A stretch of 64,000 bases of DNA, taken from assembly GCA_022565395.1 (NCBI GenBank), contig JAIUMV010000002.1:124001-188000 (forward strand). The letters run 5' to 3'. Origin of the DNA: Marinobacter sp. (GTDB lineage: Bacteria > Pseudomonadota > Gammaproteobacteria > Pseudomonadales > Oleiphilaceae). The notes below the pieces were generated by a model. It was not told the DNA's origin. It saw only the letters and a list, made by a program, of their open reading frames with translations, and searched no databases. The position numbers and the translations under genes are program-made. Shown here piece by piece: positions 46,173-56,484 of this stretch; positions within the stretch are counted from its first letter, which is position 1; every line of letters starts with the position of its first letter.

Positions 46173-48794
46173 TCAGGGCGACTCGGGCGCTGTCACACTG
46201 CCCAGTGCCTCAGCCAGTGCACTTAACATCGTCCATAGTGCCTGCAGGGGGGAAGGTTCACCGGGCTCTCGCTCACGGATGTAGTCGCGCTGGCTGTCAT
46301 TCGCCAGATTCAACACCAGGCCACCCTCACCTTTCAGGCTGACGATACCCACAAGCTCATCGGCAATGTAAAGGTAGGCCGCCAATCCACGGGTCGCAAT
46401 AATCAAGGGCGTGTCATCATGCTCAGCCTCACTGACCATCAGCAACCCGGGCTCAGATGCAAGCCGGTAATGACGATGGCCCCTGGCAGCATCAAAAATA
46501 CGCAACTCTGTAGCCCCATCCAGCTGCAGCAGGCTGAAATCCAGGGCCGACATCAGCCCTTCCAGATCCACATCATCAACACCGCCCTCACCATCCAGCA
46601 AGGCCGTCAGGTAGTCACCGAGCACCGCTAACAAGGGTGTAAAGCCAGCGAGGGTTCCGCCGCTGACGAACTCCATCGGGGGTAAGCCGAGGTTGGTGTA
46701 ACGATACCCAACACTGAGTTCGGCGGGGTCTGCCAGTGCAAGACGAAAGGCCGGCCGCCCCGGCAGATGACTCAAGGTTTCACCAGCCGGATTAGTGCGC
46801 TGAATCGATGTCAGTGCCACCTCCAGCAAAGGCTGATCACCACCGCTGAGTGACCGGCGATCAATCCTCAACGCCGTATCCAGGCCGCTGAAGCTGTAGC
46901 TGCCGATGTCTGTGTCAGCGCTCTGGAATGCGCCGCTACCCGTCAGGCCCATGCCGAGATTCAGGTTTTCCAGTAACAGCGCCAGCCCGGCGTCAATGTT
47001 GTTGCTGTTTGTCCACCACAACAATGAACGATTGCGAAAGTAGCTGTTAGCCTCAGGGTTCTGTGACAGGTCCAGACTCATCATCAGATCCACCGGCACA
47101 ATGACCGTGCCGTTCTGGATACTGCCGCGCACGTAAAAGCGCTGCGCACCACCCTGGCCTTGCAACAGGTCACGAATATCGAAGGTTTCAAAGGTAAGGT
47201 TTACGGCACTCCCAAAGCGCTCGCCAGACAGACGCAACTCGCCTTCCTGCCAGAAACCAAAACTGCTCCGGGTTGCCACCATGGCAGCATAGCCCTCGCT
47301 GGCATCAATAGAGTATCGGGCGTCCGCATCGGAGCAACTGGTGGCGCCGTTCTTACGCTGTGGCACGCAGACAGAAGATTGAATCAGATAGCCGAAGGCC
47401 TCAGACATCACACGTGTGATACTGGCGAAGTCATCCTGCGCCACATCATCACTCATCAGCCAGCCAAGGTTGCGATGGGCTGCCTCCATACCCTGCCGAG
47501 CTTGGCGGGCTGATGCACGGTAGTGGTCATAATCATCGATGGGTATAAGTGCCGCATCCAACGCTTCATTGCTGTGGCGCCGCAACCCGCCAAGATAGGT
47601 CACGGGAACCGCCTGCCAGGGTTCGGCAAGGGCCAACAGGGAGGCATTGACGGCTTCGCCCCGTGCAGTTGGCAGCAGGGACACCGCCCCATGGGCAGCC
47701 GCAGCCAGCAAGCTATCAAGCCCAGGCACCGAGAGATCCGTCAGCACATAGTCACCCAGCAGGGCATCCGGATCGAGACCCAGTTCGCGCACCCAGGATT
47801 CCACCTGCTCTGCCGTTACATCCCCGGAACGGACCAGCCACTGACCTCCGAGTGCAGCAAACATCCGTGCGAGACCATGCGTTAATCCCGCAGGGTCAAT
47901 GCCGAGGTCATCGGCCAGTTTGAAATAGCTCAGGGATACCAAGGCATGATGCATATCTGCGTTACTGGCTTGGGCCAAACTGCTCTGATCGCCCAGGCTC
48001 CCCAGTGGCCGAGCCCACCAATCCGCATCCAGCCCAAAAAGCGCAGCCAGCTGGTTTAGTGCCATCTCCGCCCCCGCATTGGATGGCCTCAACGGCAGCT
48101 GTTCAACCCACTGCGCGGCGGCATGGGTGAGCGGGCTGAGCACTAAAGAGGTGTCCGCGTGCAATCGGTCGCCGGGAACGATGGTGGATAGCGTGAACCC
48201 CTCAGGCATTGCTAGAGGCTCGCCATATGCAGCGCTCCCGCAGCCGGCGCTGAGCGGACAGGGCATACGGGTATTGCTATTGGTTTCCAATTGCAGCCGT
48301 ATCGGTTGGCTAACCTCAGGTCTGGGCAGCGTAAAACGTCCCTGCGCATCAGTCATGGCGACAAGACCCTGCGGTACCCAGGCGCCATTCTGCCAATGGC
48401 TCGCGGTTACAACCGCCTGCTCTATCTCACCCAGCACCTGGCCGATGGCTCCATCCGCTGGATGGTCTTCAACCATAAAAGCGGCCAATACAGTGCAATC
48501 TGCAGTAATGGCAGCCGTGGTGTAGGTAGTGCCACTCAGACTGCCGCCGCAGCCAGTAACACCGTACAAGGTATAACCCTCATTGACCGTCAACGACAGC
48601 TGCAGCGTCTGCCCCTCGGGCACAAGCACGTCCCCAGCCGGTACAAAGCTGCCGCCCTGACCAGCCACAGTGGCTACGGTGTAGGACTTTGTGTCATTGC
48701 TACCGTCACCACCACCGCCACCACTACTGCCTCCGCCACACGCTACCAGTACGGGTAGCAAGGGCAGCAAATAAAGCCAGCTGCACGACTGCAT
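46173..48794 (-). CDS. Large Gly-linker lipoprotein with a GC-DCTV repeat
   Basis: An 873-residue lipoprotein with lipobox VLVAC (residues 15-19) followed by a Gly/Ser linker. Residues 36-105 hold a beta module ending GCGGSLSGT ... ITADCTVLAAF, the same Cys-containing pattern seen repeatedly in the lipoprotein encoded at 56485. The rest is a long soluble region without known domains, with a few Cys (PCPLSAGCGS). It is likely exposed on the cell surface or in the periplasm. ATG 48792-48794. Function unknown. Confidence 0.72.
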   Translation of the reverse strand: MQSCSWLYLLPLLPVLVACGGGSSGGGGGDGSNDTKSYTVATVAGQGGSFVPAGDVLVPEGQTLQLSLTVNEGYTLYGVTGCGGSLSGTTYTTAAITADCTVLAAFMVEDHPADGAIGQVLGEIEQAVVTASHWQNGAWVPQGLVAMTDAQGRFTLPRPEVSQPIRLQLETNSNTRMPCPLSAGCGSAAYGEPLAMPEGFTLSTIVPGDRLHADTSLVLSPLTHAAAQWVEQLPLRPSNAGAEMALNQLAALFGLDADWWARPLGSLGDQSSLAQASNADMHHALVSLSYFKLADDLGIDPAGLTHGLARMFAALGGQWLVRSGDVTAEQVESWVRELGLDPDALLGDYVLTDLSVPGLDSLLAAAAHGAVSLLPTARGEAVNASLLALAEPWQAVPVTYLGGLRRHSNEALDAALIPIDDYDHYRASARQARQGMEAAHRNLGWLMSDDVAQDDFASITRVMSEAFGYLIQSSVCVPQRKNGATSCSDADARYSIDASEGYAAMVATRSSFGFWQEGELRLSGERFGSAVNLTFETFDIRDLLQGQGGAQRFYVRGSIQNGTVIVPVDLMMSLDLSQNPEANSYFRNRSLLWWTNSNNIDAGLALLLENLNLGMGLTGSGAFQSADTDIGSYSFSGLDTALRIDRRSLSGGDQPLLEVALTSIQRTNPAGETLSHLPGRPAFRLALADPAELSVGYRYTNLGLPPMEFVSGGTLAGFTPLLAVLGDYLTALLDGEGGVDDVDLEGLMSALDFSLLQLDGATELRIFDAARGHRHYRLASEPGLLMVSEAEHDDTPLIIATRGLAAYLYIADELVGIVSLKGEGGLVLNLANDSQRDYIREREPGEPSPLQALWTMLSALAEALGSVTAPESP

Positions 48795-48965
48795 TCAACC
48801 TCTCCTGTTTCATTATTGTCATGACAGGCGGCCGCATGATACGCCGCCCTAACAGGAGAAATGGTAAGAGGATGACAGGTGAGAAAGTGTTAACCAGCAA
48901 GGGTTACAGAAATCCACGCTGGTGAAATCAGGCCTATATCAAGAGGTTGCGATCTGGTTCCGCGC

Positions 48966-49199
48966 TTACGGCTTTGGGCTGACCAGCCTCGCCGTCAACC
49001 TCTGCAGCCTGGGAGCGCCAATAAGAATCAGCACAAAGGCCACCGGCCACGCGATATAAAAGGCGCGCCACCAACGAGCGCCAAAGCCATCCCCCAAGCC
49101 TGTGTTAACCCAGGTGATGACAAAAGTCATCAGCACCACCATGTAAACGGACATCAACAACGGAAACACGAAGCGAGCAAAGGGTTTAGGTACCAGCAT
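48966..49199 (-). CDS. DUF2798 small membrane protein
   Basis: A 77-residue protein with two hydrophobic helices and the DUF2798 pattern FPLLMSVYMVVLMTFVITWVN ... WRAFYIAWPVAF. Inner-membrane, function unknown. Start ATG 49197-49199; divergent from the FtsH gene. Confidence 0.8.
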   Translation of the reverse strand: MLVPKPFARFVFPLLMSVYMVVLMTFVITWVNTGLGDGFGARWWRAFYIAWPVAFVLILIGAPRLQRLTARLVSPKP

Positions 49200-49366
49200 C
49201 TCAAAACCTTATACATTTTAGTAAATTGTTTTGAATTATAGACCTTATCCCGATGCTATGACTATGCCTGTGAGCGCGCTGGATTGCCTTGAGTCAGTTT
49301 TTGACGGACGCCAGCCTGCTATGATGAGTGCTGAATCGCCATAACCTGCCTGGAACGGAGTGAACC

Positions 49367-51277
49367 ATGGCCAGCCAAGAAACGCCGCCCAACGACCCCC
49401 AGCCGGGTGGCTCACCGCAAAACACCAGCCCTAAGACCACTTATGCCTTTATCTGGTTCAGCACGCTGATCTTCCTGTTGGTGCTTTGGGTGCAGGAGGG
49501 TGGACAGCCGCCGGAGCAACCCCTGGCCTACTCAGAGTTCAAAACCGCCGTGCAACGGGGGCAAGTCGCGGAAGTAACGCTGCGGAATGACGAGATCCGC
49601 GGCACATTCAGCGATGGGGGTATTGCTGAATTTGCCCATCAGGAAGGACCAACCCGCACCCATTTTAATACCCTGCGTCCGCCCGTTGACGACCCGGAGC
49701 TGCTCGGCCTTCTGGAGCAACACACGGTAACCATCCGTGCGGCACCTTCCGGCAATCCCTGGTGGCAGGACTTTATCATCAGTTTCCTGCCCTGGATTCT
49801 GTTCCTCGCCTTGATGTTCTGGTTCTGGGGCGCGGCCCAGAAACGTATGACATCAGGAGCCGGCGGGGCGATGGAATACGCCAAGTCCCGAGCCCGCCGG
49901 GCGCGGAAAGAAACCTCCACCACTACCCTGGAGGATGTGGCGGGCATTGAGTCGGCGAAGCGGGAGATTGGTGAAATCATCGACTTTCTCCGAAATCCCG
50001 AGAAGTACCGTCGCCTGGGCGCGGTCATGCCCAAAGGCGTGCTGTTGGTAGGCCCGCCCGGTACTGGCAAAACCCTGCTGGCCCGCGCCATCGCTGGCGA
50101 AGCCAACGTGGCTTTTTTCAGCATCAGTGCATCAGAGTTCATCGAGATGTTTGTAGGTGTAGGGGCGGCCCGGGTGCGGGATATGTTTCAGAACGCCCGC
50201 AAAGAGGCTCCTGCCCTGATCTTCATCGACGAGCTGGACGCCATCGGCCGCTCAAGGGGCGCCGGCCTGGGCGGCGGGCATGATGAGCGCGAACAGACCC
50301 TTAACCAGATTCTTACGGAAATGGACGGTTTTGAGTCTCACGAAAATGTGCTGGTACTGGCCGCCACCAACCGGCCGGATGTGTTGGACAGCGCCCTGCT
50401 GCGGCCCGGGCGTTTCGACCGTACTATCACTCTGGACCGCCCGCATCGACATGCACGGGAAGCCATACTGCAAGTGCATATCAGAAAGGTACCCCTGGCT
50501 AAGGACGTTGACCTCGCCGAACTGGCTGCCCGCACCACGGGTTTCTCTGGTGCCGACCTGAAAAACCTGGTTAATGAAGCAGCGCTGACTGCAGCCCGGG
50601 AAAACCGTGATGACGTCAACGCCCATTGCTTTGAAATTGCACGGGACCGAATCGTACTGGGGGAAGAGCGGGACACCCGGCTATCCGCCGAAGAACGGGA
50701 AGTGGTCGCCTATCACGAGTGCGGTCATGCGCTGATGGCCTACTACATGCCAAAGGCCGACCCGCTTACCAAGGTCACCATTATTCCTCACGGCATGGCC
50801 ATGGGCGTTACGGAGCAAACCCCTCAGGAAGACCGCTACAACTACACCGAAAGCTATCTACGCGATCGCATCAAGGTCATGCTTGGCGGCCGGTCAGCGG
50901 AGAAAATCGTGTATGGTGAAGTCAGTACCGGGGCCCAGAACGACCTTAAAGAGGCCACCAAGCTGCTGCGCCGGATGATCGGTCAGTGGGGCATGAGCGA
51001 CGCAATCGGCCCGGTGGGGCTGGCCATTGGCGAGGAGCACGTTTTTCTAGGCCGGGAGATGGGCGCACCAAGGGAACACAGCGAGAAGCTTGCGGAACTC
51101 ATCGATACAGAGATCCAGACCCAGCTACTGGCACTGGAAAGACTCACCCTCGACTTTCTGACGGAACATCGCAAGGAGCTGGACCTGCTGGCCAAAACCC
51201 TGATGCAGCGGGAAACCCTATCTGCCGAAGAAGTAGATAAAGCCATTAAAAGCGCTCAAGCCCGCAAGATTGCCTGA
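49367..51277 (+). CDS. ftsH: FtsH-type ATP-dependent zinc metalloprotease
   Basis: A 636-residue membrane AAA+ protease. Two helices (about 27-44 and 136-155) flank a short periplasmic domain. Walker A GPPGTGKT is at 229-236, Walker B IFIDE at 286-290, the second region of homology [20 protein letters not shown] at 332-351, and the zinc site HECGH at 450-454 (usually HEAGH), with Asp526 as likely third ligand. It pulls membrane and regulatory proteins into its proteolytic chamber. It is not linked to rrmJ, folP or glmM, so it may be a second copy. Confidence 0.9.
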   Translation: MASQETPPNDPQPGGSPQNTSPKTTYAFIWFSTLIFLLVLWVQEGGQPPEQPLAYSEFKTAVQRGQVAEVTLRNDEIRGTFSDGGIAEFAHQEGPTRTHFNTLRPPVDDPELLGLLEQHTVTIRAAPSGNPWWQDFIISFLPWILFLALMFWFWGAAQKRMTSGAGGAMEYAKSRARRARKETSTTTLEDVAGIESAKREIGEIIDFLRNPEKYRRLGAVMPKGVLLVGPPGTGKTLLARAIAGEANVAFFSISASEFIEMFVGVGAARVRDMFQNARKEAPALIFIDELDAIGRSRGAGLGGGHDEREQTLNQILTEMDGFESHENVLVLAATNRPDVLDSALLRPGRFDRTITLDRPHRHAREAILQVHIRKVPLAKDVDLAELAARTTGFSGADLKNLVNEAALTAARENRDDVNAHCFEIARDRIVLGEERDTRLSAEEREVVAYHECGHALMAYYMPKADPLTKVTIIPHGMAMGVTEQTPQEDRYNYTESYLRDRIKVMLGGRSAEKIVYGEVSTGAQNDLKEATKLLRRMIGQWGMSDAIGPVGLAIGEEHVFLGREMGAPREHSEKLAELIDTEIQTQLLALERLTLDFLTEHRKELDLLAKTLMQRETLSAEEVDKAIKSAQARKIA

Positions 51278-51310
51278 CGCGGGCTGAGTGCAGCCAGGGC
51301 CGAACCCTTT

Positions 51311-52174
51311 TCAGGTCGGCCCGGCTTTGGTCAGTCGATCAAAATCACTGGCATCATGGCGCTCCGGCAACTGAGATTCCGGCTCACCCCAAACGCGGTT
51401 AACCATATACCCCCGTTTAACGGCCGGGCGCTCGGCAATCTCTGCATTCCAACGCTGCACATGGGTGTACCGACCCGCATCCAGAAACTCGGCCGCGTCA
51501 TACACCTTGTTGGCTACCAGCGCACCGTACCAGGGCCAGATGGCCATGTCGGCAATGGTGTACTGATCTCCTACCATGTAGCGCTGGGTCGCCAGATGAC
51601 GATCCAGCACGTCAAGCTGGCGCTTCACTTCCATAGTGAAGCGGTTAATGGGGTACTCATATTTTTCCGGCGCATAAGCATAAAAATGCCCAAACCCACC
51701 CCCAAGGAAGGGTGCACTGCCCATCTGCCAGAACAGCCAGTTGAGGGTCTGGGTGCGGCCGTGAATAGTCTGCGGCAGAAAATGACCAAATTTTTCGGCC
51801 AGATACAAAAGAATGGAACCGGACTCAAACACCGGTAGTGCCGGGTCCACACTGTGGTCCACCAGAGCGGGAATCTTCGAGTTGGGGTTAATCTCGACAA
51901 AACCACTACCAAACTGATCCCCCTCCATGATATTGATCAGCCAGGCATCATACTCGGCCCCCTCAATACCCAGTGCCAGCAACTCCTCCAGCAGCAGGGT
52001 CACCTTCACGCCATTGGGGGTCGCCAGAGAGTATAGCTGCAGCGGATGTTTGCCTACCGGTAACGGTTTATCATGGGTTGCACCTGCTTCCGGCCGGTTG
52101 ATACTGGCAAAGCGGCCACCGTTGTCGGGGTTCCAGGTCCACACTTTAGGTGGCACATAGGTCGGGTCACTCAT
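51311..52174 (-). CDS. yghU: Glutathione-dependent disulfide-bond oxidoreductase
   Basis: A 287-residue protein that matches E. coli YghU along its length: TYVPPKVWTWNPDNGGRFA, GKHPLQLYSLATPNGVKVT, EYDAWLINIMEGDQFGSGF, NPNSKIPALVD, WLFWQMGSAPFLGGGFGHF and ADMAIWPWYGAL. YghU is a GST-like enzyme with disulfide reductase activity using glutathione. ATG 52172-52174. Convergent with ftsH; alone in its direction. Confidence 0.93.
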   Translation of the reverse strand: MSDPTYVPPKVWTWNPDNGGRFASINRPEAGATHDKPLPVGKHPLQLYSLATPNGVKVTLLLEELLALGIEGAEYDAWLINIMEGDQFGSGFVEINPNSKIPALVDHSVDPALPVFESGSILLYLAEKFGHFLPQTIHGRTQTLNWLFWQMGSAPFLGGGFGHFYAYAPEKYEYPINRFTMEVKRQLDVLDRHLATQRYMVGDQYTIADMAIWPWYGALVANKVYDAAEFLDAGRYTHVQRWNAEIAERPAVKRGYMVNRVWGEPESQLPERHDASDFDRLTKAGPT

Positions 52175-52312
52175 CCGTCATACTCCGGTTACAAGAGAAA
52201 CAAACAATGATCGAAACAGGTTCAGGCGCCAAGCGCAAGCCCGGCCGGGACAGCGCAGCTCAATTACGGTAAATTACGCCCATACCACTCCATCAAGCTT
52301 CAATAGCATCTC

Positions 52313-53092
52313 ATGGCCAGTGAAACTTTCAGTACGCCAGACGTCATCGCTGGCGATATCGTCCATGTTACCCGGGACCATTACGGTAATATCCTGGTTA
52401 TCGATGACCGCAAACACCGCATCCTCAGCTTCGACTCCATCTTCGAGCAAAGCAAGATCGCCCGCGCCGCACCGAACCTGCCGGTTCATGAATACAACCG
52501 CGCCATGCTACTGCCGCTGCTATTTCACACACCCACACACATCACCCTGCTGGGATTGGGCGGCGGCGCCCTCGCCCATGGGCTGTTCACCCTGTTACCT
52601 GAAGCCAGCATCCAGGTGTTTGAACTGCGTGCCAGCGTGGTGGACATCGCCCATGAGTGGTTCAGCCTACCCCGGGATGAGCGCCTGGGCATTACCGTAG
52701 GTGACGCAAAACAGGCCATCAGTGACCTGCCAGCGGCGAGCACGGACCTGATTCTGACAGATCTCTACAGCGCTGACCGTATGCACCCCAGCCAGGCCCA
52801 GCGCCAGTTTATCAAGGCCTGTAGCCGCGCCTTGACTGACCAGGGCTGGCTGGCACTGAACTATCACCGGATGCCTGAAGACGACGGCAATCTGTTACGG
52901 GAACTACGACGCCAGTTTCCCTGCCTAATGACGTACACCAGCAAAAGCAAAAATGTGGTTATCTTCGGTTGCAAATCAGCCCTTGAACCCTGGCCACTGA
53001 ACAGTCAGCGCATTAACATGCTGGAAAAGCACCTGCCCATTGCCTGGCGCAAACTGGCCAAAAAACTGCAACCACTGGCACCGTCACCCTGA
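52313..53092 (+). CDS. Spermidine synthase-like methyltransferase-fold protein
   Basis: A 259-residue protein of the polyamine aminopropyltransferase (SpeE) fold. The glycine loop LLGLGGGALAHGL, the acidic EVFELRASVVDIA-like strand, GDAKQAISDLPAASTDLILTDLYSA and the downstream ALNYHRMPE fit the family. The active-site DxYD-type Asp pattern is changed (TDLYSAD), so true spermidine synthesis is uncertain; many such orphan proteins have unknown substrates. ATG 52313. Confidence 0.75.
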   Translation: MASETFSTPDVIAGDIVHVTRDHYGNILVIDDRKHRILSFDSIFEQSKIARAAPNLPVHEYNRAMLLPLLFHTPTHITLLGLGGGALAHGLFTLLPEASIQVFELRASVVDIAHEWFSLPRDERLGITVGDAKQAISDLPAASTDLILTDLYSADRMHPSQAQRQFIKACSRALTDQGWLALNYHRMPEDDGNLLRELRRQFPCLMTYTSKSKNVVIFGCKSALEPWPLNSQRINMLEKHLPIAWRKLAKKLQPLAPSP

Positions 53093-53160
53093 CCCTACAG
53101 ACACTGTACGACACGGCCTGTCCGCCCTACACTGGCCCAAACCCCAGTTGAGGAACCTTC

Positions 53161-53748
53161 ATGCACCGCTGCTCTACCGCAGACGAGTCACCTATCAGTG
53201 AGACCCTGGCCAGCGCCTTTGCCGATGACCCGGTCATGAACTGGTTTCAGCCAGACCCGACACTGGTTCCAGTCTACTTCGCCGATGTGTTCAAAAAACA
53301 ATATCTGCGTAAAGGTTATGCCTGGTCAGCGGCGGAAGGCCAGGCGGCCGCCTTGTGGCTGCCCCCCGGCATCGAAGCTCATGATCCTTCCCTACCCTAC
53401 ACGGCCCGCTGGGCCGTTCAGGCGCTGAAGCGCAAAGGGCCAACATTCATCTGGCAGGCCTGGCATCAGAAGCAAGCCTTTTCCGACAAGCGCCCCCTGG
53501 ATGACTGGTACCTGCATGCCATTGGCGTCCATGCACGGGCGCAAGGCCAGGGCTACGGTGCAAAGCTGCTGGGAGAGACATTGGCGTGGATAGACGACCA
53601 TCAGCCAGCGGGCGCATGGCTGGAGAATTCAAACCCGCAGAACCTCGGGCTTTATCAGCGGTTTGGCTTCAAGGTCCTGGATACCCATGACCTGAGCCCC
53701 GAAGGGCCCAGGCTATGGCTGATGCGGCGGGAACCCGGGCGGCGGTGA
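53161..53748 (+). CDS. GNAT family N-acetyltransferase
   Basis: A 195-residue GNAT enzyme with the acetyl-CoA motif RAQGQGYGAKLLGETL (motif A, Q/RxxGxG/A type), preceded by LHAIGVH and followed by ENSNPQNLGLYQRFGFKV and WLMRRE. It acetylates an unknown amine. Start ATG 53161. It follows the SpeE-like gene by 68 bases, perhaps in one transcript, which would make a polyamine or similar small molecule a possible substrate. Confidence 0.82.
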   Translation: MHRCSTADESPISETLASAFADDPVMNWFQPDPTLVPVYFADVFKKQYLRKGYAWSAAEGQAAALWLPPGIEAHDPSLPYTARWAVQALKRKGPTFIWQAWHQKQAFSDKRPLDDWYLHAIGVHARAQGQGYGAKLLGETLAWIDDHQPAGAWLENSNPQNLGLYQRFGFKVLDTHDLSPEGPRLWLMRREPGRR

Positions 53749-53787
53749 ACTCACCGCACCGGGCCAGACAGGACCCCGCCGCTGGTA

Positions 53788-54438
53788 TCAGAAGCGGTAG
53801 GCAACGCCCAGATCGAAGGTGAGCTCAGTTAACTCCAGGTTGACACCAAGAGCGCTCGGACCAAATGTCTCTTTGGAATAAGAGGTGCGCAACACTTCTG
53901 CAGTCAACATCACCCGTTCAGTGAGGTACTGGCGCGCACCAAAGCCAATGGCAAAGCCGGCAGCGGTTTCATCTGCTTTTTCTGTACCTGACGGCCCCTT
54001 GGCCACAAACTCAAACTCTCGCTGCTGGTACCCCAGCGTTGTGTACAGCATGGTAGAAGGTGAAGGCACATAACCCACGATAGCTTTCAGTGAGAAACCC
54101 GGGCCTGCTTCAAGCGCTGTAGACTCACCTGGCGCACTGATAAACTTTTCATCAAAGGTATTAACCGCGACATAGCTTAGCTGGCCGCCCAGATACAGAC
54201 CCGGCATGACTTCCATGCCGTAGCCACCGAACAGTTCGATGCGGTCGAGGCCCATGCTGTCAAAACCTACAGTACTAGAACCCGGCTGCCCATCTACCGT
54301 TAGTTCGGCTGTCAGGTTGGTAAACAGACCCAACTGGGCGCCGGCATAGGCGCCGTCAAAACTACCCGCCATTGCACCATGAGACATGGCCATACCCAGC
54401 GCCGCAGCGCCAACAAAGCGTGAAAACTTGTTCGTCAT
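53788..54438 (-). CDS. Small outer-membrane beta-barrel protein
   Basis: A 216-residue protein with a signal peptide (FVGAAALGMAMSHGAMA) and about eight alternating beta strands (GAYAGAQLGLF, IELFGGYGMEV, LYLGGQLSYVA, MLYTTLGYQQREFEF, MLTAEVLRTSYS), ending YRF with terminal Phe, the signature for outer-membrane insertion. It belongs to the OmpX/OmpW/opacity-like eight-stranded barrels. ATG 54436-54438 has GGAG upstream; a TTG at 54489 would precede the signal. Its promoter carries the 19-bp lux-box-like site at 54539-54557. Confidence 0.85.
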   Translation of the reverse strand: MTNKFSRFVGAAALGMAMSHGAMAGSFDGAYAGAQLGLFTNLTAELTVDGQPGSSTVGFDSMGLDRIELFGGYGMEVMPGLYLGGQLSYVAVNTFDEKFISAPGESTALEAGPGFSLKAIVGYVPSPSTMLYTTLGYQQREFEFVAKGPSGTEKADETAAGFAIGFGARQYLTERVMLTAEVLRTSYSKETFGPSALGVNLELTELTFDLGVAYRF

Positions 54439-54513
54439 GCAAAACACTCCGTTTGATTGTTTTCGGGCTACCCCAAGCCTCTTTTGCAAGACTTGCCAAC
54501 AGCCAACGCGCGG

Positions 54514-54557
54514 AGTTTATGACGCAGTGCACACGGGCGAATCTACCATATGGTATA
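54514..54557 (-). promoter_or_regulatory. Lux-box-like promoter of the barrel gene
   Basis: On the minus strand TATACCATATGGTAGATTC (54557-54539) contains the perfect palindrome TACCATATGGTA (54544-54555). Exactly 24 bases further lies TAAACT (54519-54514), a -10 hexamer with four matches to consensus. If -10 begins at -12, the palindrome is centred at -42.5. The same site and spacing occur upstream of two other genes (54645 and 59356). Confidence 0.7.
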
Positions 54558-54644
54558 TAAATACGTTTTTTTACGTTTCTTTACATTGAGCAGCGACTGC
54601 AAAAACAACGGGTTAACAAAAATAGTCACAGCCATTGCCATGTT

Positions 54645-54688
54645 TATACCAGATGGTAGATGCGCCTATCCGCCAGCTTCCCTAGCCT
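54645..54688 (+). promoter_or_regulatory. Lux-box-like promoter of the lipoprotein gene at 54729
   Basis: TATACCAGATGGTAGATGC (54645-54663) contains TACCAGATGGTA (54647-54658), then 24 bases, then TAGCCT (54683-54688) as -10. The spacing and orientation equal those of the divergent barrel promoter, whose own box is 103 bases away. Two separate boxes in one intergenic region, one for each gene. Confidence 0.7.
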
Positions 54689-54728
54689 GCAGAGGTTCCT
54701 TTTAACTCCATCAGGATGGAAGCTGACT

Positions 54729-56159
54729 ATGCATACAAAAAAACATCTTCTCGGGCTGGCGGTACTTGGCGCATCACTCACCTTGGCGGGCTGTGGCGGC
54801 TCAAGCGGAGGTGGTGGAGGTGGCATTACGACTCAGCCAGAAGCCTTACCGACTCCGTTTGCGTTCAATCAAACCGCCGAAGACGCACTGGCCGAGATGA
54901 AAGGCATCCCCGCTAAGGCATTCCCGCCCGAGTTGTATGATTTTTTACGCACACACCTGATCGAGGGTAACAACACATCCGGTGTATCGCGCTTCGAAAA
55001 CTGGGTAACGCAAGGCGTTAGCGCCCCTGTCAACACGGCTCCTCCCCGAAATTGTGGTGGGTCATCCACCACCTTCGGAACCGTTAAAACAGGGGATGGT
55101 TTTCTTGCCCCGTCTACTGACAACACCTATCTACTGACTGACGTCACCAATGACGAAATAGGGCAGACTCTTGGAGGTAACGCGTCACTGTACCGCAGTG
55201 CAGTGACCGTGATCTTTACCGATTGCCAAATCGTCTCAACCGCTGACAATACAACGGTGGTAGCCACCGTGAATGGACCAGTGCTCTTAGAGCGCACCTG
55301 GGTCGGTGAGTCTGGATCACCTAGCGCAGATAATCGCATGGACAACTTTTCTTTCCGGTTCGGCTTTAACGGCCCTGTTAGCATCACCGACCTCAACGAT
55401 GTCGATTATGAGCTGCAAGGTACCTTTATCGATACTCACGTGTTTGATGAAATCACCGCAAGTGAGCAACAAGCCATCGGTAACTTAACGACCGTTTCAA
55501 GTCACTTTGTTCGCAGCCGGTTAGCAGCAAACGACTATAAAGGCATGTATGCCTTCGATGCGCCGAATCTGAGAATCATTACCACACCCAATGGCGGCAC
55601 AGCCTCACAGGTGCAGTTCAACAACTTTGCGTCTGTTTTTTTGGCCCCCACCGTGTTGGGTAACAACACGCCCGATGTCTACAGTCTGTATGTCGAGTCA
55701 CCCTACCGGGATGATGTAAATGCCGAAGCAAGCGCCATCGTATTCGGTAGTGGTGAGGATGCCGAAACGCTCTTTATCGAAACCCTGTCAAACGGTGGCA
55801 ATGATCAATTCATTACGGCCATTTTCGATTTTGTTGGGGATGAAACGGCCTTCTTGCGTGGCAGATCCGTAGTAGATACCGCACGTCTCGATTGTCCAAC
55901 CAATGCGAGCATTGGCTATTCCACTACACCCAGTGCACCACTGGTGGCCGGTTTGAGCTTTCTGGATGTAAATAGTGTTGAAACCGTTCGTGTCTTCGTG
56001 GATGAGAACAACACACAAACCGACCGCGACCCTGCGGCGGCGATATCAACCGCCAGTCACGATGCGGCCTGTCGCGATGATGAAAATGGGCCAACCAAGT
56101 TTATTCCACTTCCCGGATTGGGCTCAATTTCTTATAAGCCTTTAGCCCTAAATTTTTAA
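54729..56159 (+). CDS. Gly-linker lipoprotein of unknown function
   Basis: A 476-residue lipoprotein with lipobox TLAGC and a GGSSGGGGGG linker. The mature part is beta-rich with scattered Cys and no recognised domain; notable segments are YLLTDVTNDEIGQTLGGNASLY and FGFNGPVSITDLNDVDYELQGTFID. ATG 54729 has GGAAG 6 bases upstream; an in-frame ATG at 54660 lies inside the promoter site and is not used. Expected on the outer membrane. It is divergent from the barrel gene and shares its regulatory motif. Confidence 0.75.
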   Translation: MHTKKHLLGLAVLGASLTLAGCGGSSGGGGGGITTQPEALPTPFAFNQTAEDALAEMKGIPAKAFPPELYDFLRTHLIEGNNTSGVSRFENWVTQGVSAPVNTAPPRNCGGSSTTFGTVKTGDGFLAPSTDNTYLLTDVTNDEIGQTLGGNASLYRSAVTVIFTDCQIVSTADNTTVVATVNGPVLLERTWVGESGSPSADNRMDNFSFRFGFNGPVSITDLNDVDYELQGTFIDTHVFDEITASEQQAIGNLTTVSSHFVRSRLAANDYKGMYAFDAPNLRIITTPNGGTASQVQFNNFASVFLAPTVLGNNTPDVYSLYVESPYRDDVNAEASAIVFGSGEDAETLFIETLSNGGNDQFITAIFDFVGDETAFLRGRSVVDTARLDCPTNASIGYSTTPSAPLVAGLSFLDVNSVETVRVFVDENNTQTDRDPAAAISTASHDAACRDDENGPTKFIPLPGLGSISYKPLALNF

Positions 56160-56172
56160 CTAGCGATTTAGC

Positions 56173-56206
56173 AGCCGTCACTGGATCGTAAGATCCGTGA
56201 CGGCTT
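56173..56206 (+). terminator. Long hairpin after the lipoprotein gene
   Basis: A 14-bp stem with one bulged T (56173-56187 with 56192-56205) and a GTAA loop, 13 bases after the stop codon; the T-run is weak. A likely terminator. Confidence 0.6.
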
Positions 56207-56436
56207 GCCTGAACCATTCCCAACTTGCCTCATCCAGCCAGATTGCCGTACACGCCCTATCCAGCAAACACTGACGCGCCCAAGCTACTCTCTGGCCGTG
56301 ATTATCCGGATAACCCATCCAATCGTAACCGTTCCATATCCGCACGTTTTCGTATACTCGATCGTTTGATATAAAACAGCACCTTATGGTTGCAGTATGG
56401 GTATTCCGTCATACCGAGATTAAAACACGATGCCAT

Positions 56437-56461
56437 AAAAAAGGCCTTGCAGAGCAAGGCC
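56437..56461 (-). terminator. Rho-independent terminator of the FG-GAP lipoprotein gene
   Basis: On the minus strand GGCCTTGC and GCAAGGCC form an 8-bp stem with a 3-base loop, followed by six T. It lies 23 bases past the stop codon. Confidence 0.88.
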
Positions 56462-56484
56462 AAAGATAGGTAACCGTATGAAGG

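Larger units (their letters stand above)
56160..56484. other. Convergent gap between two lipoprotein genes
   Basis: A 325-base gap between convergent lipoprotein genes. It holds the hairpin at 56173-56206 and the terminator at 56437-56461; the 230 bases between show no ORF or repeat I can support. Confidence 0.6.
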
